Source of the DNA: Bdellovibrionales bacterium Ga0074139
Lineage (GTDB): Bacteria > Bdellovibrionota > Bdellovibrionia > Bdellovibrionales > Bdellovibrionaceae
Assembly (NCBI GenBank): GCA_001464795.1
Contig: LNEB01000008.1
Location: 62,001-126,000 of the forward strand
DNA length: 64,000 nucleotides
Reading direction: 5' to 3'
Shown piece after piece: positions 26,198-33,458 of this stretch. Below the pieces are notes generated by a model. It was not told the DNA's origin and did not search any database. It saw nothing but the letters and a program-made list of their open reading frames with translations. The first letter of the stretch is position 1. The number at the start of each line of letters is the position of its first letter. The position numbers and the translations under genes were made by a program.

Positions 26198-26812
26198 ATG
26201 AATTCAAATGAAAACCACTCTCAAGCTGCAGAAAACAACAAAGGTCCCATACTGGAAGTTCTTAAAAAGTACATTCATGGTGAAAAGCGCTTACTGGAAA
26301 TTGGCACGGGCACCGCTCAACATGCCATTTATTTCACAAAGCATTTTGGAAAACTACAGTGGGTGACATCGGATCTTGCCAGAAATCATCTTCCTATAGC
26401 GACTCTTCTTAAAAAAGAAAAGATTCAAAACTTGCACGGCCCAGAGAAATTGGAAATTGGTGTTGATGATTTTCCCAAAGGATCTTTTGATTTTGTTTTT
26501 ACTGCGAACACACTTCACATCATGAGCTGGAAAGAAAATAAAACTCTGTTCAAGCTTCTTGGTAAAAGACTGCGTGAAGGGTCCCTGGTTTTCTTTTATG
26601 GACCCTTTAAGTATAATGGTGAATTCACAAGCACAAGTAACAGCGAATTTGATGCTCAACTAAAAGAGCAAAACATATCAAGTGGCATCAGAAACTTTGA
26701 AGATGTTAAAAAGAATATGATTGATTACGGATTTAAATTAATTAATGACCATGAGATGCCAGCAAACAACAGATTGATCGTTTTTGCCAGGGAAGCTTTT
26801 CGGAAACGATGA
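26198..26812 (+). CDS. DUF938-type SAM-dependent methyltransferase
   Basis: A 204-residue class I methyltransferase fold. The N-terminus has SQAAENNKGPILEVL, the family start, followed by the SAM-binding motif LLEIGTGTAQHAIYF (about 32-46) and WVTSDL (motif II). FDFVFTANTLHIMSW and FFYGPFKYNGEFTSTSN are characteristic of DUF938. The natural substrate of this family is not established. It is transcribed alone, divergent from the aldo/keto reductase gene and convergent with the YHYH gene. Confidence 0.85.
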   Translation: MNSNENHSQAAENNKGPILEVLKKYIHGEKRLLEIGTGTAQHAIYFTKHFGKLQWVTSDLARNHLPIATLLKKEKIQNLHGPEKLEIGVDDFPKGSFDFVFTANTLHIMSWKENKTLFKLLGKRLREGSLVFFYGPFKYNGEFTSTSNSEFDAQLKEQNISSGIRNFEDVKKNMIDYGFKLINDHEMPANNRLIVFAREAFRKR

Positions 26813-26835
26813 ACAAAGCCCTAGGCAATAAAGCT

Positions 26836-27153
26836 CTAACCGCCACAATTTCCACAAGCATGACCTTGACGATTTAAAGCCTCAGATTTCATCAGGTTGA
26901 TACAATTAACTGTACAGCTTTTTGCAGACTTGCAGCCAGGCCTATGTATTTTTTTTGTTTTCTGATTAAACACAACTTCATAATCTTCTGAGCTGACTTC
27001 TCTAGATTCATTTTTTGGATCAGAGTGATGGCAATGATAACCACCATTTTTACGATCATGATGACAACCAGACGAGTCAGTGCCTCCGGAGTGAGAGTTG
27101 GCTGCTAAACTGAAAATTATTATCGATGCTAAGGTAAAAATAAATTTGCTCAT
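26836..27153 (-). CDS. Secreted YHYH-domain protein
   Basis: A 105-residue exported protein. A signal peptide (to about residue 20) precedes the His/Cys-rich YHYH signature HSGGTDSSGCHHDRKNGGYH. A charged linker and a Cys-rich C-terminus (HRPGCKSAKSCTVNC and HACGNCGG) follow. The many His and Cys suggest metal or disulfide chemistry in the periplasm, but no role is known. An 18-base perfect palindrome lies 30 bases upstream of the start. Confidence 0.8.
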   Translation of the reverse strand: MSKFIFTLASIIIFSLAANSHSGGTDSSGCHHDRKNGGYHCHHSDPKNESREVSSEDYEVVFNQKTKKIHRPGCKSAKSCTVNCINLMKSEALNRQGHACGNCGG

Positions 27154-27182
27154 AATTACTTATCGGAAATTTTAATTTTTTG

Positions 27183-27200
27183 CTTAATAAATTTATTAAG
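27183..27200. promoter_or_regulatory. 18-bp perfect AT-rich palindrome upstream of the YHYH gene
   Basis: CTTAATAAA followed directly by its reverse complement TTTATTAAG. It sits between the methyltransferase stop (27266) and the YHYH start (27153). It could be an operator. Because it is AT-only apart from the ends, chance is also plausible. Confidence 0.3.
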
Positions 27201-27265
27201 TAATCCACAATGCTCCTTATGGTTCGTAGCTTTATGAGACACTCAAAAGCATCACAACTTTTTGT

Positions 27266-27886
27266 TTAAACAGCTCGGCAAAGCCAAACGGTATGTCCAC
27301 CGCAATCTTTATCGACTGGGTGATAACTCTCAACGCTGAAGCCATTTTTTTCCAAATGACTACGGTACTCAGTCGGTGCAAGTGAGGCATGAAAAAGTGG
27401 ATGCCCGTTCATATCACCCACGGCTTCTCCTTTTTCAGGACCCGAAGTAAAGACAAGAACACCACCTTCAATTAAGTGGGCTCTAAATATTGGAAACATT
27501 TGTTCCTGTTCTAAATAACTCAAGTGAAAAAAACTATCCCAAGCAACAAGCGCATGGAATGTCTGATTCAATTGAAGCTTTCGCATATCCATGACTTCCC
27601 ATTGGGCTTGTGGATATTTTTTCTTTGCAACATCAATCATTGCATAAGCACCATCGACTCCAGTAACAATGATTCCATTTTTAATAAAATAATCAGCAAT
27701 TGGAAAACCACTTCCACAACCCACATCTAATAACTGATCACCGGGGGAAAGCTGCTGCATGACCCAGGACATATACTTTTTTTCAAAGAATGATCCTTGT
27801 TCACGCTGCTTAGACCAAAACGATGCACTTTCTTCGTAAATATCAAGAACAGGTCTGAGTGCTTGTGTTTTATTGTTAGTTCCCAT
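27266..27886 (-). CDS. Class I SAM-dependent methyltransferase
   Basis: A 206-residue protein with SAM motif I LLDVGCGSGFPIADYF (about 49-64), VTGVDGAYAMIDVA (motif II) and FHALVAWDSFFHLSY (motif IV). It is a small-molecule-type methyltransferase; substrate unknown. The ATG at 27886 is preferred. The frame is open for 59 more codons upstream to 28063, but that extension is low-complexity, lacks domain character, and places the start inside what is probably the intergenic promoter region. AAGG lies 11 bases before the chosen start. The neighbouring GlsB-like gene diverges. Confidence 0.8.
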   Translation of the reverse strand: MGTNNKTQALRPVLDIYEESASFWSKQREQGSFFEKKYMSWVMQQLSPGDQLLDVGCGSGFPIADYFIKNGIIVTGVDGAYAMIDVAKKKYPQAQWEVMDMRKLQLNQTFHALVAWDSFFHLSYLEQEQMFPIFRAHLIEGGVLVFTSGPEKGEAVGDMNGHPLFHASLAPTEYRSHLEKNGFSVESYHPVDKDCGGHTVWLCRAV

Positions 27887-28136
27887 GACTTTATCTACCT
27901 TGCAATTGGGAGCACTGAACTGCAACAAGTAGCTAATGCTCAAACCATAGGTAATAGCTGAAATTTCTCCTAGGATCAATATAGCTATTTTGATTTGAAT
28001 TATAGACTGAGATTGTAAATCAAAAATAAATCTAGCCGTCAAGCCAAGAGACTTTGCTATCATTTCAATTGGGTCTTTAAGTGTTGTAACCCCTCATCAT
28101 AGCAACTAGGGTGGAATTTTAACATAAGGAGCTTCA

Positions 28137-28388
28137 ATGATCTGGGTGATTCTGATTGGTTTTATAGTGGGTGCGATTGCAAAGTTTTTGATGCCTGGTC
28201 GCGATCCCGGTGGAATCATCGTCACCATTTTGCTTGGTATCGGCGGATCCATGTTTGCTAACTGGCTAGGAATTAATATGGGAATCTACGGTGCAGGTGA
28301 ATTCGCTGGCCTGATCGGAGCAGTCATTGGTGCTATGCTATTACTTGGAATTTACCGCGTATTTGCTGGAAGAAAGTATAACGATTAA
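28137..28388 (+). CDS. GlsB/YeaQ/YmgE-family small membrane protein
   Basis: An 83-residue protein with three closely spaced membrane segments (1-20, 28-45, 58-75) and the family phrases FIVGAIAKFLMPGRDPGG and GLIGAVIGAMLLLGIYR. AAGGAG, six bases before the ATG, supports the start. The family is described as transglycosylase-associated and is often induced by stress. The true function is unsettled. The stop codon overlaps the stop of the convergent methyltransferase gene by four bases. The 250-base stretch upstream (27887-28136) shows no other gene. Confidence 0.9.
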   Translation: MIWVILIGFIVGAIAKFLMPGRDPGGIIVTILLGIGGSMFANWLGINMGIYGAGEFAGLIGAVIGAMLLLGIYRVFAGRKYND

Positions 28389-29143
28389 TTCGAATCTACC
28401 CTGCAATCAAAGATCTGCTTCTGCGATGAACTTTGAAAGCGAGATTTATCAAAGTCCCCATACTTATTAATAATCTGAAAACCGTTGTACTGAAGAAGTG
28501 CATTGATTTCTTGAGGGAAGTAGCAGCGCATATCCAAGGGGTGAGAGTGATAATCAGGTTGGTCTTTCTTTGAGTAATAATAAGTTACATGATTGATTTG
28601 AGTGGCCGCATCGTAGTAGTTATCTTCTGTCACAAAAATGTGTTCATTGGTCGACGGATCAACAAAATCATCCATTTTACTTCTGACTTTTTGTTGATTT
28701 AAAATGGCTAGGCTTGGATTAAAGATATCAAATAAAAATCGACCATTAGGTTTCAAATTCTTTTTTACGGAACTTAAGAAGTTCTTAAAGTCTTCATTAG
28801 TTAAAATATGGTGAACAGAATTATAGCCTACAAAAATAACATCAAAGGGACTGTTTAAATTAAAATTGATCATACTGCCTAAGTGCCAATCAATGTTAAG
28901 ACCCATTTTATCCGATTTTACTTTTGCTTGATCCAGCATCGTCTTTGATAGATCCAAGCCTGTGATTTGTTTTCCAGCTTTAGCCAGTGCGCATGTAATT
29001 CGGCCTGTACCACAAGCAAGCTCTAAAATGGTGCCCTTTTCATTTTTTAACTCTTCCAAGTAAAAATGCATATCTTCAACCAATGAATCATTCATAGCAT
29101 CGTAAATTAAACCGCTTCGGTAAAGAGAGCTATCGTTTGACAT
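28385..29143 (-). CDS. Class I SAM-dependent methyltransferase
   Basis: A 252-residue methyltransferase with SAM motif I ILELACGTGRITCALA (about 39-54), ITGLDLSKTMLDQAK (motif II) and FDVIFVGYNSVHHIL (motif IV), resembling small-molecule and glycine-type N-methyltransferases. The ATG at 29143 has GAGG five bases upstream and is preferred to one 42 bases further out, whose extra residues overlap the promoter region of the divergent helix-turn-helix gene. Substrate unknown. It is the second SAM enzyme within 2 kb but is not in an operon with the first. Confidence 0.82.
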   Translation of the reverse strand: MSNDSSLYRSGLIYDAMNDSLVEDMHFYLEELKNEKGTILELACGTGRITCALAKAGKQITGLDLSKTMLDQAKVKSDKMGLNIDWHLGSMINFNLNSPFDVIFVGYNSVHHILTNEDFKNFLSSVKKNLKPNGRFLFDIFNPSLAILNQQKVRSKMDDFVDPSTNEHIFVTEDNYYDAATQINHVTYYYSKKDQPDYHSHPLDMRCYFPQEINALLQYNGFQIINKYGDFDKSRFQSSSQKQIFDCRVDSN

Positions 29144-29209
29144 ATACACCTCGCTAGACCTGTTAATTATCTCATTTTGATACATCTAAGCAATTAAAAA
29201 TATTATATT

Positions 29210-29238
29210 ATTCAATATTCTAAATTGGAATATTGAAT
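29210..29238. promoter_or_regulatory. Inverted-repeat operator before the helix-turn-helix gene
   Basis: Perfect 11-base arms ATTCAATATTC (29210-29220) and GAATATTGAAT (29228-29238) with a seven-base spacer, 30 bases ahead of the ATG. The position and symmetry fit binding by the encoded helix-turn-helix dimer, giving toxin-antitoxin-style autoregulation. Confidence 0.55.
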
Positions 29239-29267
29239 TTTAAACTAATATAGCCGATACTTAAAAT

Positions 29268-29786
29268 ATGCAGAAATCCATAAGTTTAAAGCCTCAAGAT
29301 GTTGCTCTTCTCGCAAAACTTCTTTCAATTAAGAAGGAGGACTGGCGGCAAGTTGATTTAGCCATGGAATTAAAATTGAGCCAAAGTGAAATCGCGAAAG
29401 CCTTAGCTCGCTTATCTAAGTCTGGCCTTGTTAACAACAAAAGAGTCAATCGATCAGCTGCTCTTGAATTTATCATTCACGCAATCAAGTATATGTTTCC
29501 AGCTGAGATTGGTGCATTAACGGCAGGTGTACCAACTGCCATATCATCACCTATGCATAAAAATATGGTGGTGCAAAATAGTGATGACATTTATGTTTGG
29601 CCATCGATCAATGGCAGCAAGCGTGGCCAAATGATAAAACCTTTCTATCCAGAGTTAGCCGAGGCTGCTTTGAAAGACCCCGAATTTTATGGATTGATGG
29701 CAGCCATCGAAATTCTTCGGGTTGGCAGAGCAAGGGAGCGAAAGCTTGCTGCTAGTTACATCGAAAAGAAAATAAAAAACGTATAA
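29268..29786 (+). CDS. Winged helix-turn-helix protein, partner of an AbiEii-type nucleotidyltransferase
   Basis: A 172-residue DNA-binding protein. Residues 20-65 form a MarR-like winged helix (DLAMELKLSQSEIAKALARL). The C-terminal half carries phrases I recall from an uncharacterised family next to nucleotidyltransferase genes: FPAEIGALTAGVPTA and DPEFYGLMAAIEILRVGRARER. It is probably the autorepressor half of a two-gene module whose second gene, starting 23 bases downstream, is broken. The start is the first ATG after the operator-like inverted repeat. It appears full length. Confidence 0.78.
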   Translation: MQKSISLKPQDVALLAKLLSIKKEDWRQVDLAMELKLSQSEIAKALARLSKSGLVNNKRVNRSAALEFIIHAIKYMFPAEIGALTAGVPTAISSPMHKNMVVQNSDDIYVWPSINGSKRGQMIKPFYPELAEAALKDPEFYGLMAAIEILRVGRARERKLAASYIEKKIKNV

Positions 29787-29809
29787 GCCGACAACCCAAC
29801 ACAAAAGAA

Positions 29810-30395
29810 ATGATCATGGTTGTTGCGAAAGCTCTGGGTGAGCTTAACGACAGTGCCGTGTTCGTTGGTGGTGCAACCATTCCCTTTTACTTACCTGAAA
29901 TCTACCAGCCTCTTGCTCGCGCAACCGATGATGTGGATGTCGTGATGGAAATTATGGGGAAAAAACAAAATTGGCTAAATGAAGAATTACTTCGATCAAA
30001 AGGTTTTAAAAATGACATGAGCGAAAATGCTCCGATATGTCGATGGATTTACCGAGATTTCAAAGTCGACATCATGAGCTCTAATATTTCAGCTCTTGGC
30101 TTCACAAACAAGTGGTACAAAAATTGAGGCTTTTAAAGATCGAGGCTATAATGATTTCTTAGCTAGCCCAGATATGGAAGACATCATTTCTGTTTTAGAG
30201 GTTTCACCCAAAGAAATATTTGAGGGGATGCTGGATAAATGCTCTGAAGATTTCGTAAAATATTTAAAAAAAGAATTTAAGTCTTTACTAAGTAACAATG
30301 GATTTTTAGATGCTCTTCCTGGGGCATTGTTTAATCGTGAAAGTGATTTAGCTGTGCAGGCGATAAAAGAGCGAATGGCTAAAATTGGAAAATAA
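29810..30395 (+). pseudogene. Broken AbiEii-type nucleotidyltransferase gene
   Basis: Two overlapping frames together match one protein. The first (29810-30127) has the nucleotidyltransferase core: FVGGATIPFY, then ATDDVDVVMEI (metal-binding Asp pair), APICRWIYRDFKVDIM and ALGFTNKWYK. It then hits a stop at 30125. The second frame (read to 30395) resumes with GTKIEAFKDRGYNDFLASPDMEDIISVLE, the usual next conserved block. About 25-30 residues normally lie between these blocks and are missing. The join is at TGGTACAAAA (30112-30121), which can encode the end of one block and the start of the other, so a deletion between short repeats is likely. Residual activity is doubtful because the C-terminal block is lost from the first frame. 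Confidence 0.7.
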
Positions 30396-30474
30396 AGAAA
30401 CGAATTGTGATAGCTGAACTTATTTGCCGACAGTTCCATCTTGACCGAGCCTGCTCGATCAGAGAGGCTAAGTC

Positions 30475-30828
30475 ATGACTGAGCCCGAGTGCCCCAAATG
30501 CAATGCCCAATTTACTTACGCTGATGGAAGTATGTGGATCTGCCCGCAATGTGCCCACGAGTGGAGCCAGTTTGCCGCCAAAGAAATCACCGAAGAGAAA
30601 GCTTCTGACTCCTCGATTCGTGATGCCCACGGAAATGTTCTTCAAAATGGAGATTCGGTTATAGTCATCAAAGAACTCAAAGTAAAAGGCTCGTCCTCGG
30701 CCATCAAAGTCGGCACCAAAGTTAAAAATATCCGTTTGATGGATGGGGGTGATGGCCACGACATCTCCTGCAAGATCGATGGTTTTGGTGCAATGAATTT
30801 AAAATCTGAATTCGTAAAAAAAGCATAG
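30475..30828 (+). CDS. yjdM: YjdM/PhnA-family zinc-ribbon protein
   Basis: A 117-residue protein with an N-terminal zinc ribbon ([13 protein letters not shown] to CPQCAHEW, two CxxC pairs) and a C-terminal SH3-like PhnA domain ([20 protein letters not shown] and [20 protein letters not shown]). Length and layout match E. coli YjdM (old name PhnA), which despite the name does not itself cleave phosphonates. AGAGG lies seven bases before the ATG. It stands between the broken toxin gene and the convergent HEPN gene. Function remains unclear. Confidence 0.92.
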   Translation: MTEPECPKCNAQFTYADGSMWICPQCAHEWSQFAAKEITEEKASDSSIRDAHGNVLQNGDSVIVIKELKVKGSSSAIKVGTKVKNIRLMDGGDGHDISCKIDGFGAMNLKSEFVKKA

Positions 30829-30861
30829 CAATATGACTTAACCATAAACCTTCTTAAAACA

Positions 30862-31230
30862 TTAATGATAAGCTTTCTCAGCCTTCTTAACTGCTGACTT
30901 CGCAGTAGCCAACGTCAAAGGCTTTACCTCAGCATCAGGATATCGATAAACGATCGCGAGTTTAGTAAGAGATTTATATTTCAAAATTGACTTAGCATAT
31001 GTCTTATCCACAGTCTCTGCAATTTCAGCCAAAGCTTTGATGTCATGTGTTTTTGCCACACGGCAATTTGCAAAAGTCAGATAACCTTTAATTGCTTTTT
31101 CAGCACATTGTTGAGCATGATAAGCGGCTGCGTGTTTATAGTCAGAATCCATTTCCAAAAGTGCTTTAGCTGTTTTTAAATCCCTGATTGCATGCTTGAA
31201 CCAAAGCTTGGTCATTTTAGGATTAGCCAA
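30862..31230 (-). CDS. HEPN-domain protein of a HEPN-MNT pair
   Basis: A 122-residue helical protein of the HEPN fold, with the phrase AAAYHAQQCAEKAIKGYL (about 35-52) and the HEPN motif RVAKTH (R-x4-H, near residue 58-63). The usual following Tyr (H-x-Y), the modification target in HepT toxins, is Ile here, so this is the other HEPN subgroup. HEPN proteins of such pairs are RNases or RNase-like toxins. The start is a TTG at 31230 with GGGAG seven bases upstream, overlapping the MNT gene by eight bases; an ATG at 31215 is an alternative. Confidence 0.85.
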   Translation of the reverse strand: MANPKMTKLWFKHAIRDLKTAKALLEMDSDYKHAAAYHAQQCAEKAIKGYLTFANCRVAKTHDIKALAEIAETVDKTYAKSILKYKSLTKLAIVYRYPDAEVKPLTLATAKSAVKKAEKAYH

Positions 31231-31549
31231 GATCGAACTCCCGACCTGTATTCAAGGCCGTTTCAGGAATCGAGTTCAGTTCATCCTTCCACTCATTGAA
31301 TTCTTTTTCAGAATATACAAAGACATCAGCCGATATTTTAAATTTCTCGAAAAGCAGATCACTGGCTTTGTTCATATTGGAGAGTCTGGATTTTTTATTT
31401 CCAGGAACTACTAAAACAAAATCATAATCGCTATCTTTGCGATGAGCCTTATCCGCCCGTGATCCAAATAGAAAAAGGCGCGTAGGATTGAATTCTTCCT
31501 TCAGGGCTTTCACTATTTTATTAAGTTTAGGATCTCGCTTTACTGCCAT
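31223..31549 (-). CDS. MNT-type minimal nucleotidyltransferase, antitoxin-like partner of HEPN
   Basis: A 108-residue protein with the nucleotidyltransferase signature FLFGSRADKAHRKDSDYDF (GSR and DxD, about 24-42). In HEPN-MNT modules this protein counteracts the HEPN partner, in known cases by adding AMP to it. The ATG at 31549 gives the usual short N-terminus; a frame open to 31624 adds 25 residues without family character. It is upstream of and overlaps the HEPN gene, the usual order for such pairs, and lies just 34 bases from the tRNA-Asp gene when the longer frame is taken. Confidence 0.87.
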   Translation of the reverse strand: MAVKRDPKLNKIVKALKEEFNPTRLFLFGSRADKAHRKDSDYDFVLVVPGNKKSRLSNMNKASDLLFEKFKISADVFVYSEKEFNEWKDELNSIPETALNTGREFDLG

Positions 31550-31656
31550 CACACAAGTCATCTCGTAAACATCCATGATTGTCAAAATAGACTGGCTAAG
31601 GTAGCCACATGAAAGACTGTGCAACCTAATATAATAATTCTATGAGATTTGAAAAT

Positions 31657-31733
31657 TGGCGGGGTGGAAGGGACTCGAACCCTCGGCCTTCCGCGTGACA
31701 GGCGGACGTTATAACCAACTTAACTACCACCCC
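31657..31733 (-). tRNA. tRNA-Asp (GTC)
   Basis: A 77-base cloverleaf on the minus strand: acceptor GGGGTGG paired with CCACCCC, D-arm with GTTAAGTTGG, anticodon loop CTGTCAC with GTC, T-arm GAGGGTTCGAGTCCCTT, discriminator G and an encoded CCA. All stems pair. It sits at the edge of the accessory patch holding the HEPN-MNT pair. Confidence 0.97.
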
Positions 31734-31771
31734 GCTAGGGAAATCACGTGAACGAAATTTATACTGGCCTT

Positions 31772-31803
31772 GTTGATCCGGATCAACTATTATTTTTAAT
31801 AGT
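31772..31803. promoter_or_regulatory. Tandem palindromes over the promoter of the metal-binding-protein gene
   Basis: A perfect 16-base palindrome GTTGATCC-GGATCAAC (31772-31787) is followed at once by ACTATTA-TTTT-TAATAGT (31786-31803). A possible -35 TTGATC (31773-31778) and -10 TAATAG (31797-31802), 18 bases apart, lie inside them, so a repressor bound here would block RNA polymerase. Confidence 0.5.
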
Positions 31804-31823
31804 CTTTTAAAAGGAGTTTCTCA

Positions 31824-32123
31824 ATGAATAAGTCTCTATTATTGCTTACTTTTTTGGCATCTGGTATCGCCCTCGCCGATTCTCAAACTTTCACAGTGGA
31901 TAAAATGACCTGCGGTAGCTGTGTTGAGCGCGTGGAAACTAAGGTTTGTAAGCCTATGTTAACAGCTAAGAAGCTGACAACTTGTGAAGTAACTGTGGGT
32001 CAAGTGGTTGTTACCGCTGACAAAGTCAACGTGGACGAAATCAAAGCGGCTATCGACAAGCAAGGCTACCCTGTGAAGTCTGTAGCTGCCACTGTTGCCC
32101 CTGCAGCCCCCGTTACTAAGTAA
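31824..32123 (+). CDS. Periplasmic heavy-metal-associated (HMA) domain protein
   Basis: A 99-residue exported protein: signal peptide ending ALAD, then one HMA fold with the metal site MTCGSC (residues 29-34, CxxC) and a third and fourth Cys further on (VCKP and TTCEV) that are not typical. It resembles MerP/CopZ-type carriers of Hg(II) or Cu(I) but works outside the cytoplasm. The Pro/Ala-rich tail is probably disordered. AAAAGGAG precedes the ATG. It lies four bases ahead of the oligoribonuclease gene, so the two are cotranscribed. Metal specificity cannot be read. Confidence 0.86.
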   Translation: MNKSLLLLTFLASGIALADSQTFTVDKMTCGSCVERVETKVCKPMLTAKKLTTCEVTVGQVVVTADKVNVDEIKAAIDKQGYPVKSVAATVAPAAPVTK

Positions 32124-32127
32124 TATC

Positions 32128-32673
32128 ATGGATGGATCGCTAATTTGGCTTGATATGGAAATGACGGGCCTCAATGTGGACATTGAGCGCCCCATCGAAG
32201 TGGCTTGTATTGTGACGGACTTTGAATTCAAAGAACTGGCCACCTACGAGTCCGTGATCAAACAACCCCAAGAATTCTTAGACCGCATGGACGATTGGAA
32301 TAAAACCCACCACGGGGCCTCGGGCCTGCTGGCCAAGGTTCCAAAAGGTAAAGACATGGCGGTGGTGGAAAAAGATCTGATCGATATGATTCAATGGTAT
32401 TTTCCAAACGGCCGTGAAAATGCGGTACTAGCCGGAAATTCTATTATGCAAGACCGCTTGTTCATCGAAAAATATTTTAAAAACCTGGCGCCACTTCTTC
32501 ATTACAGAATGCTGGATGTGACGGCTTGGAAAATTATTTTTAAAGATAAGCTAAAAACTGAGTATAAGAAAAAAAATCAGCACAGGGCTTTAGATGACAT
32601 CCGTGAAAGCATTGCAGAATTAAAATATTACTTATCTTACGTCAAAACCGATTCGCTGGAAAATAAAATCTAG
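32128..32673 (+). CDS. orn: Oligoribonuclease
   Basis: A 181-residue DEDDh 3'-5' exoribonuclease that degrades di- and oligonucleotides, including the pGpG made when cyclic di-GMP is broken down. Motifs: WLDMEMTGLN (Exo I), AGNSIMQDRLF (Exo II) and HRALDDI (Exo III, His and Asp). Length equals the family norm. The ATG at 32128 is used; a frame open upstream overlaps the HMA gene. Being in one unit with a metal-binding protein is unusual for orn. Given the diguanylate cyclase and PilZ proteins in the window, a role in clearing pGpG is expected. Confidence 0.95.
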   Translation: MDGSLIWLDMEMTGLNVDIERPIEVACIVTDFEFKELATYESVIKQPQEFLDRMDDWNKTHHGASGLLAKVPKGKDMAVVEKDLIDMIQWYFPNGRENAVLAGNSIMQDRLFIEKYFKNLAPLLHYRMLDVTAWKIIFKDKLKTEYKKKNQHRALDDIRESIAELKYYLSYVKTDSLENKI

Positions 32674-32674
32674 T

Positions 32675-33421
32675 TTACCAGTGAACTCCGGTACCAACTA
32701 AAAAGCTACTATTGTCTTGAGTGTTCGACCCACCTTCATCAAATTTCCATTTGGTGGAAATGGAGCTCATCTCGAGCCACAAATACCATTTTTCACCGTA
32801 GGTGCCGCCAAGGCTTATGATGGTATGATCAAATTGGTCATCATATTTAAAGATCTTGGTGGGCTGAGTGATTTTCGTTTTGGCTTTCCCGTCCGTTGTA
32901 CCAACTGATAGATACAGACCGTTGTTAGCTGTCCAGTAATGTCCAAATGAAAGTCCGTACTCGACTCCTGATATTTCTGTGTCTGCGCTGGTGGTGCCAG
33001 AATTTTCCGAGTCACTTTGAGCGCCGTAACCAGCCGCCCCCGCAAAGACAGCTGCATTCCAGCCCGTGGATTTAGAGTCACCCAACCACTGATAACGAAG
33101 TCCCAAACCAGAGGTGTAATAAACATCAAGATTATTAAAAACGCCTAAGCTCAAATCGATGAATGGTAAAATGGGAATAGCAATTTCCAATAAATCTAAA
33201 TCTACGCCATCAGTTCTTTGCGGAGGATCCGTCGTGATATCATTAAAGACTTCCACAGAAACCATTTCTTGAATGCCGAGGCCGACTTCCCCGCCCCATT
33301 GTTTTTCTGCTGATTTTGGTTTTTGACGATAAGACCCTGGTAAAATCACAGAGTGCGAACAACCAATTAAAAACGACATAAGTATTAAAAATAAAAAAGG
33401 CTTCATAAAGATTATCTTCAT
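32675..33421 (-). CDS. Outer-membrane beta-barrel-like lipoprotein
   Basis: A 248-residue protein with a lipoprotein signal (LMSFLIGC, Cys about residue 21) and a body of alternating strands rich in Gly and aromatics (SGLGLRYQWLGDS, GVEYGLSFGHYWT, IISLGGTYGEKWYLWLEMS), ending in VGTGVHW like an outer-membrane barrel. A lipidated Cys on a barrel-like protein is odd; it may be a periplasmic beta-rich lipoprotein instead. The start at 33421 has AAAAGG four bases upstream, but that site is within the stem of the preceding terminator hairpin. An ATG at 33406 is the alternative. Confidence 0.68.
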   Translation of the reverse strand: MKIIFMKPFLFLILMSFLIGCSHSVILPGSYRQKPKSAEKQWGGEVGLGIQEMVSVEVFNDITTDPPQRTDGVDLDLLEIAIPILPFIDLSLGVFNNLDVYYTSGLGLRYQWLGDSKSTGWNAAVFAGAAGYGAQSDSENSGTTSADTEISGVEYGLSFGHYWTANNGLYLSVGTTDGKAKTKITQPTKIFKYDDQFDHTIISLGGTYGEKWYLWLEMSSISTKWKFDEGGSNTQDNSSFLVGTGVHW

Positions 33422-33431
33422 GAAGCCTTTT
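33390..33431 (-). terminator. Terminator of the S-adenosylhomocysteinase gene, overlapping the next start
   Basis: On the minus strand a perfect 12-base stem (AAAAGGCTTCAT with ATGAAGCCTTTT, loop 13) is followed by a T-run, the form of an intrinsic terminator. The 5' arm holds the ribosome-binding site, and both arms carry in-frame start codons of the downstream lipoprotein gene. Confidence 0.75.
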
Positions 33432-33458
33432 AAAATTAGCAATTAATAATTTAAGGAC

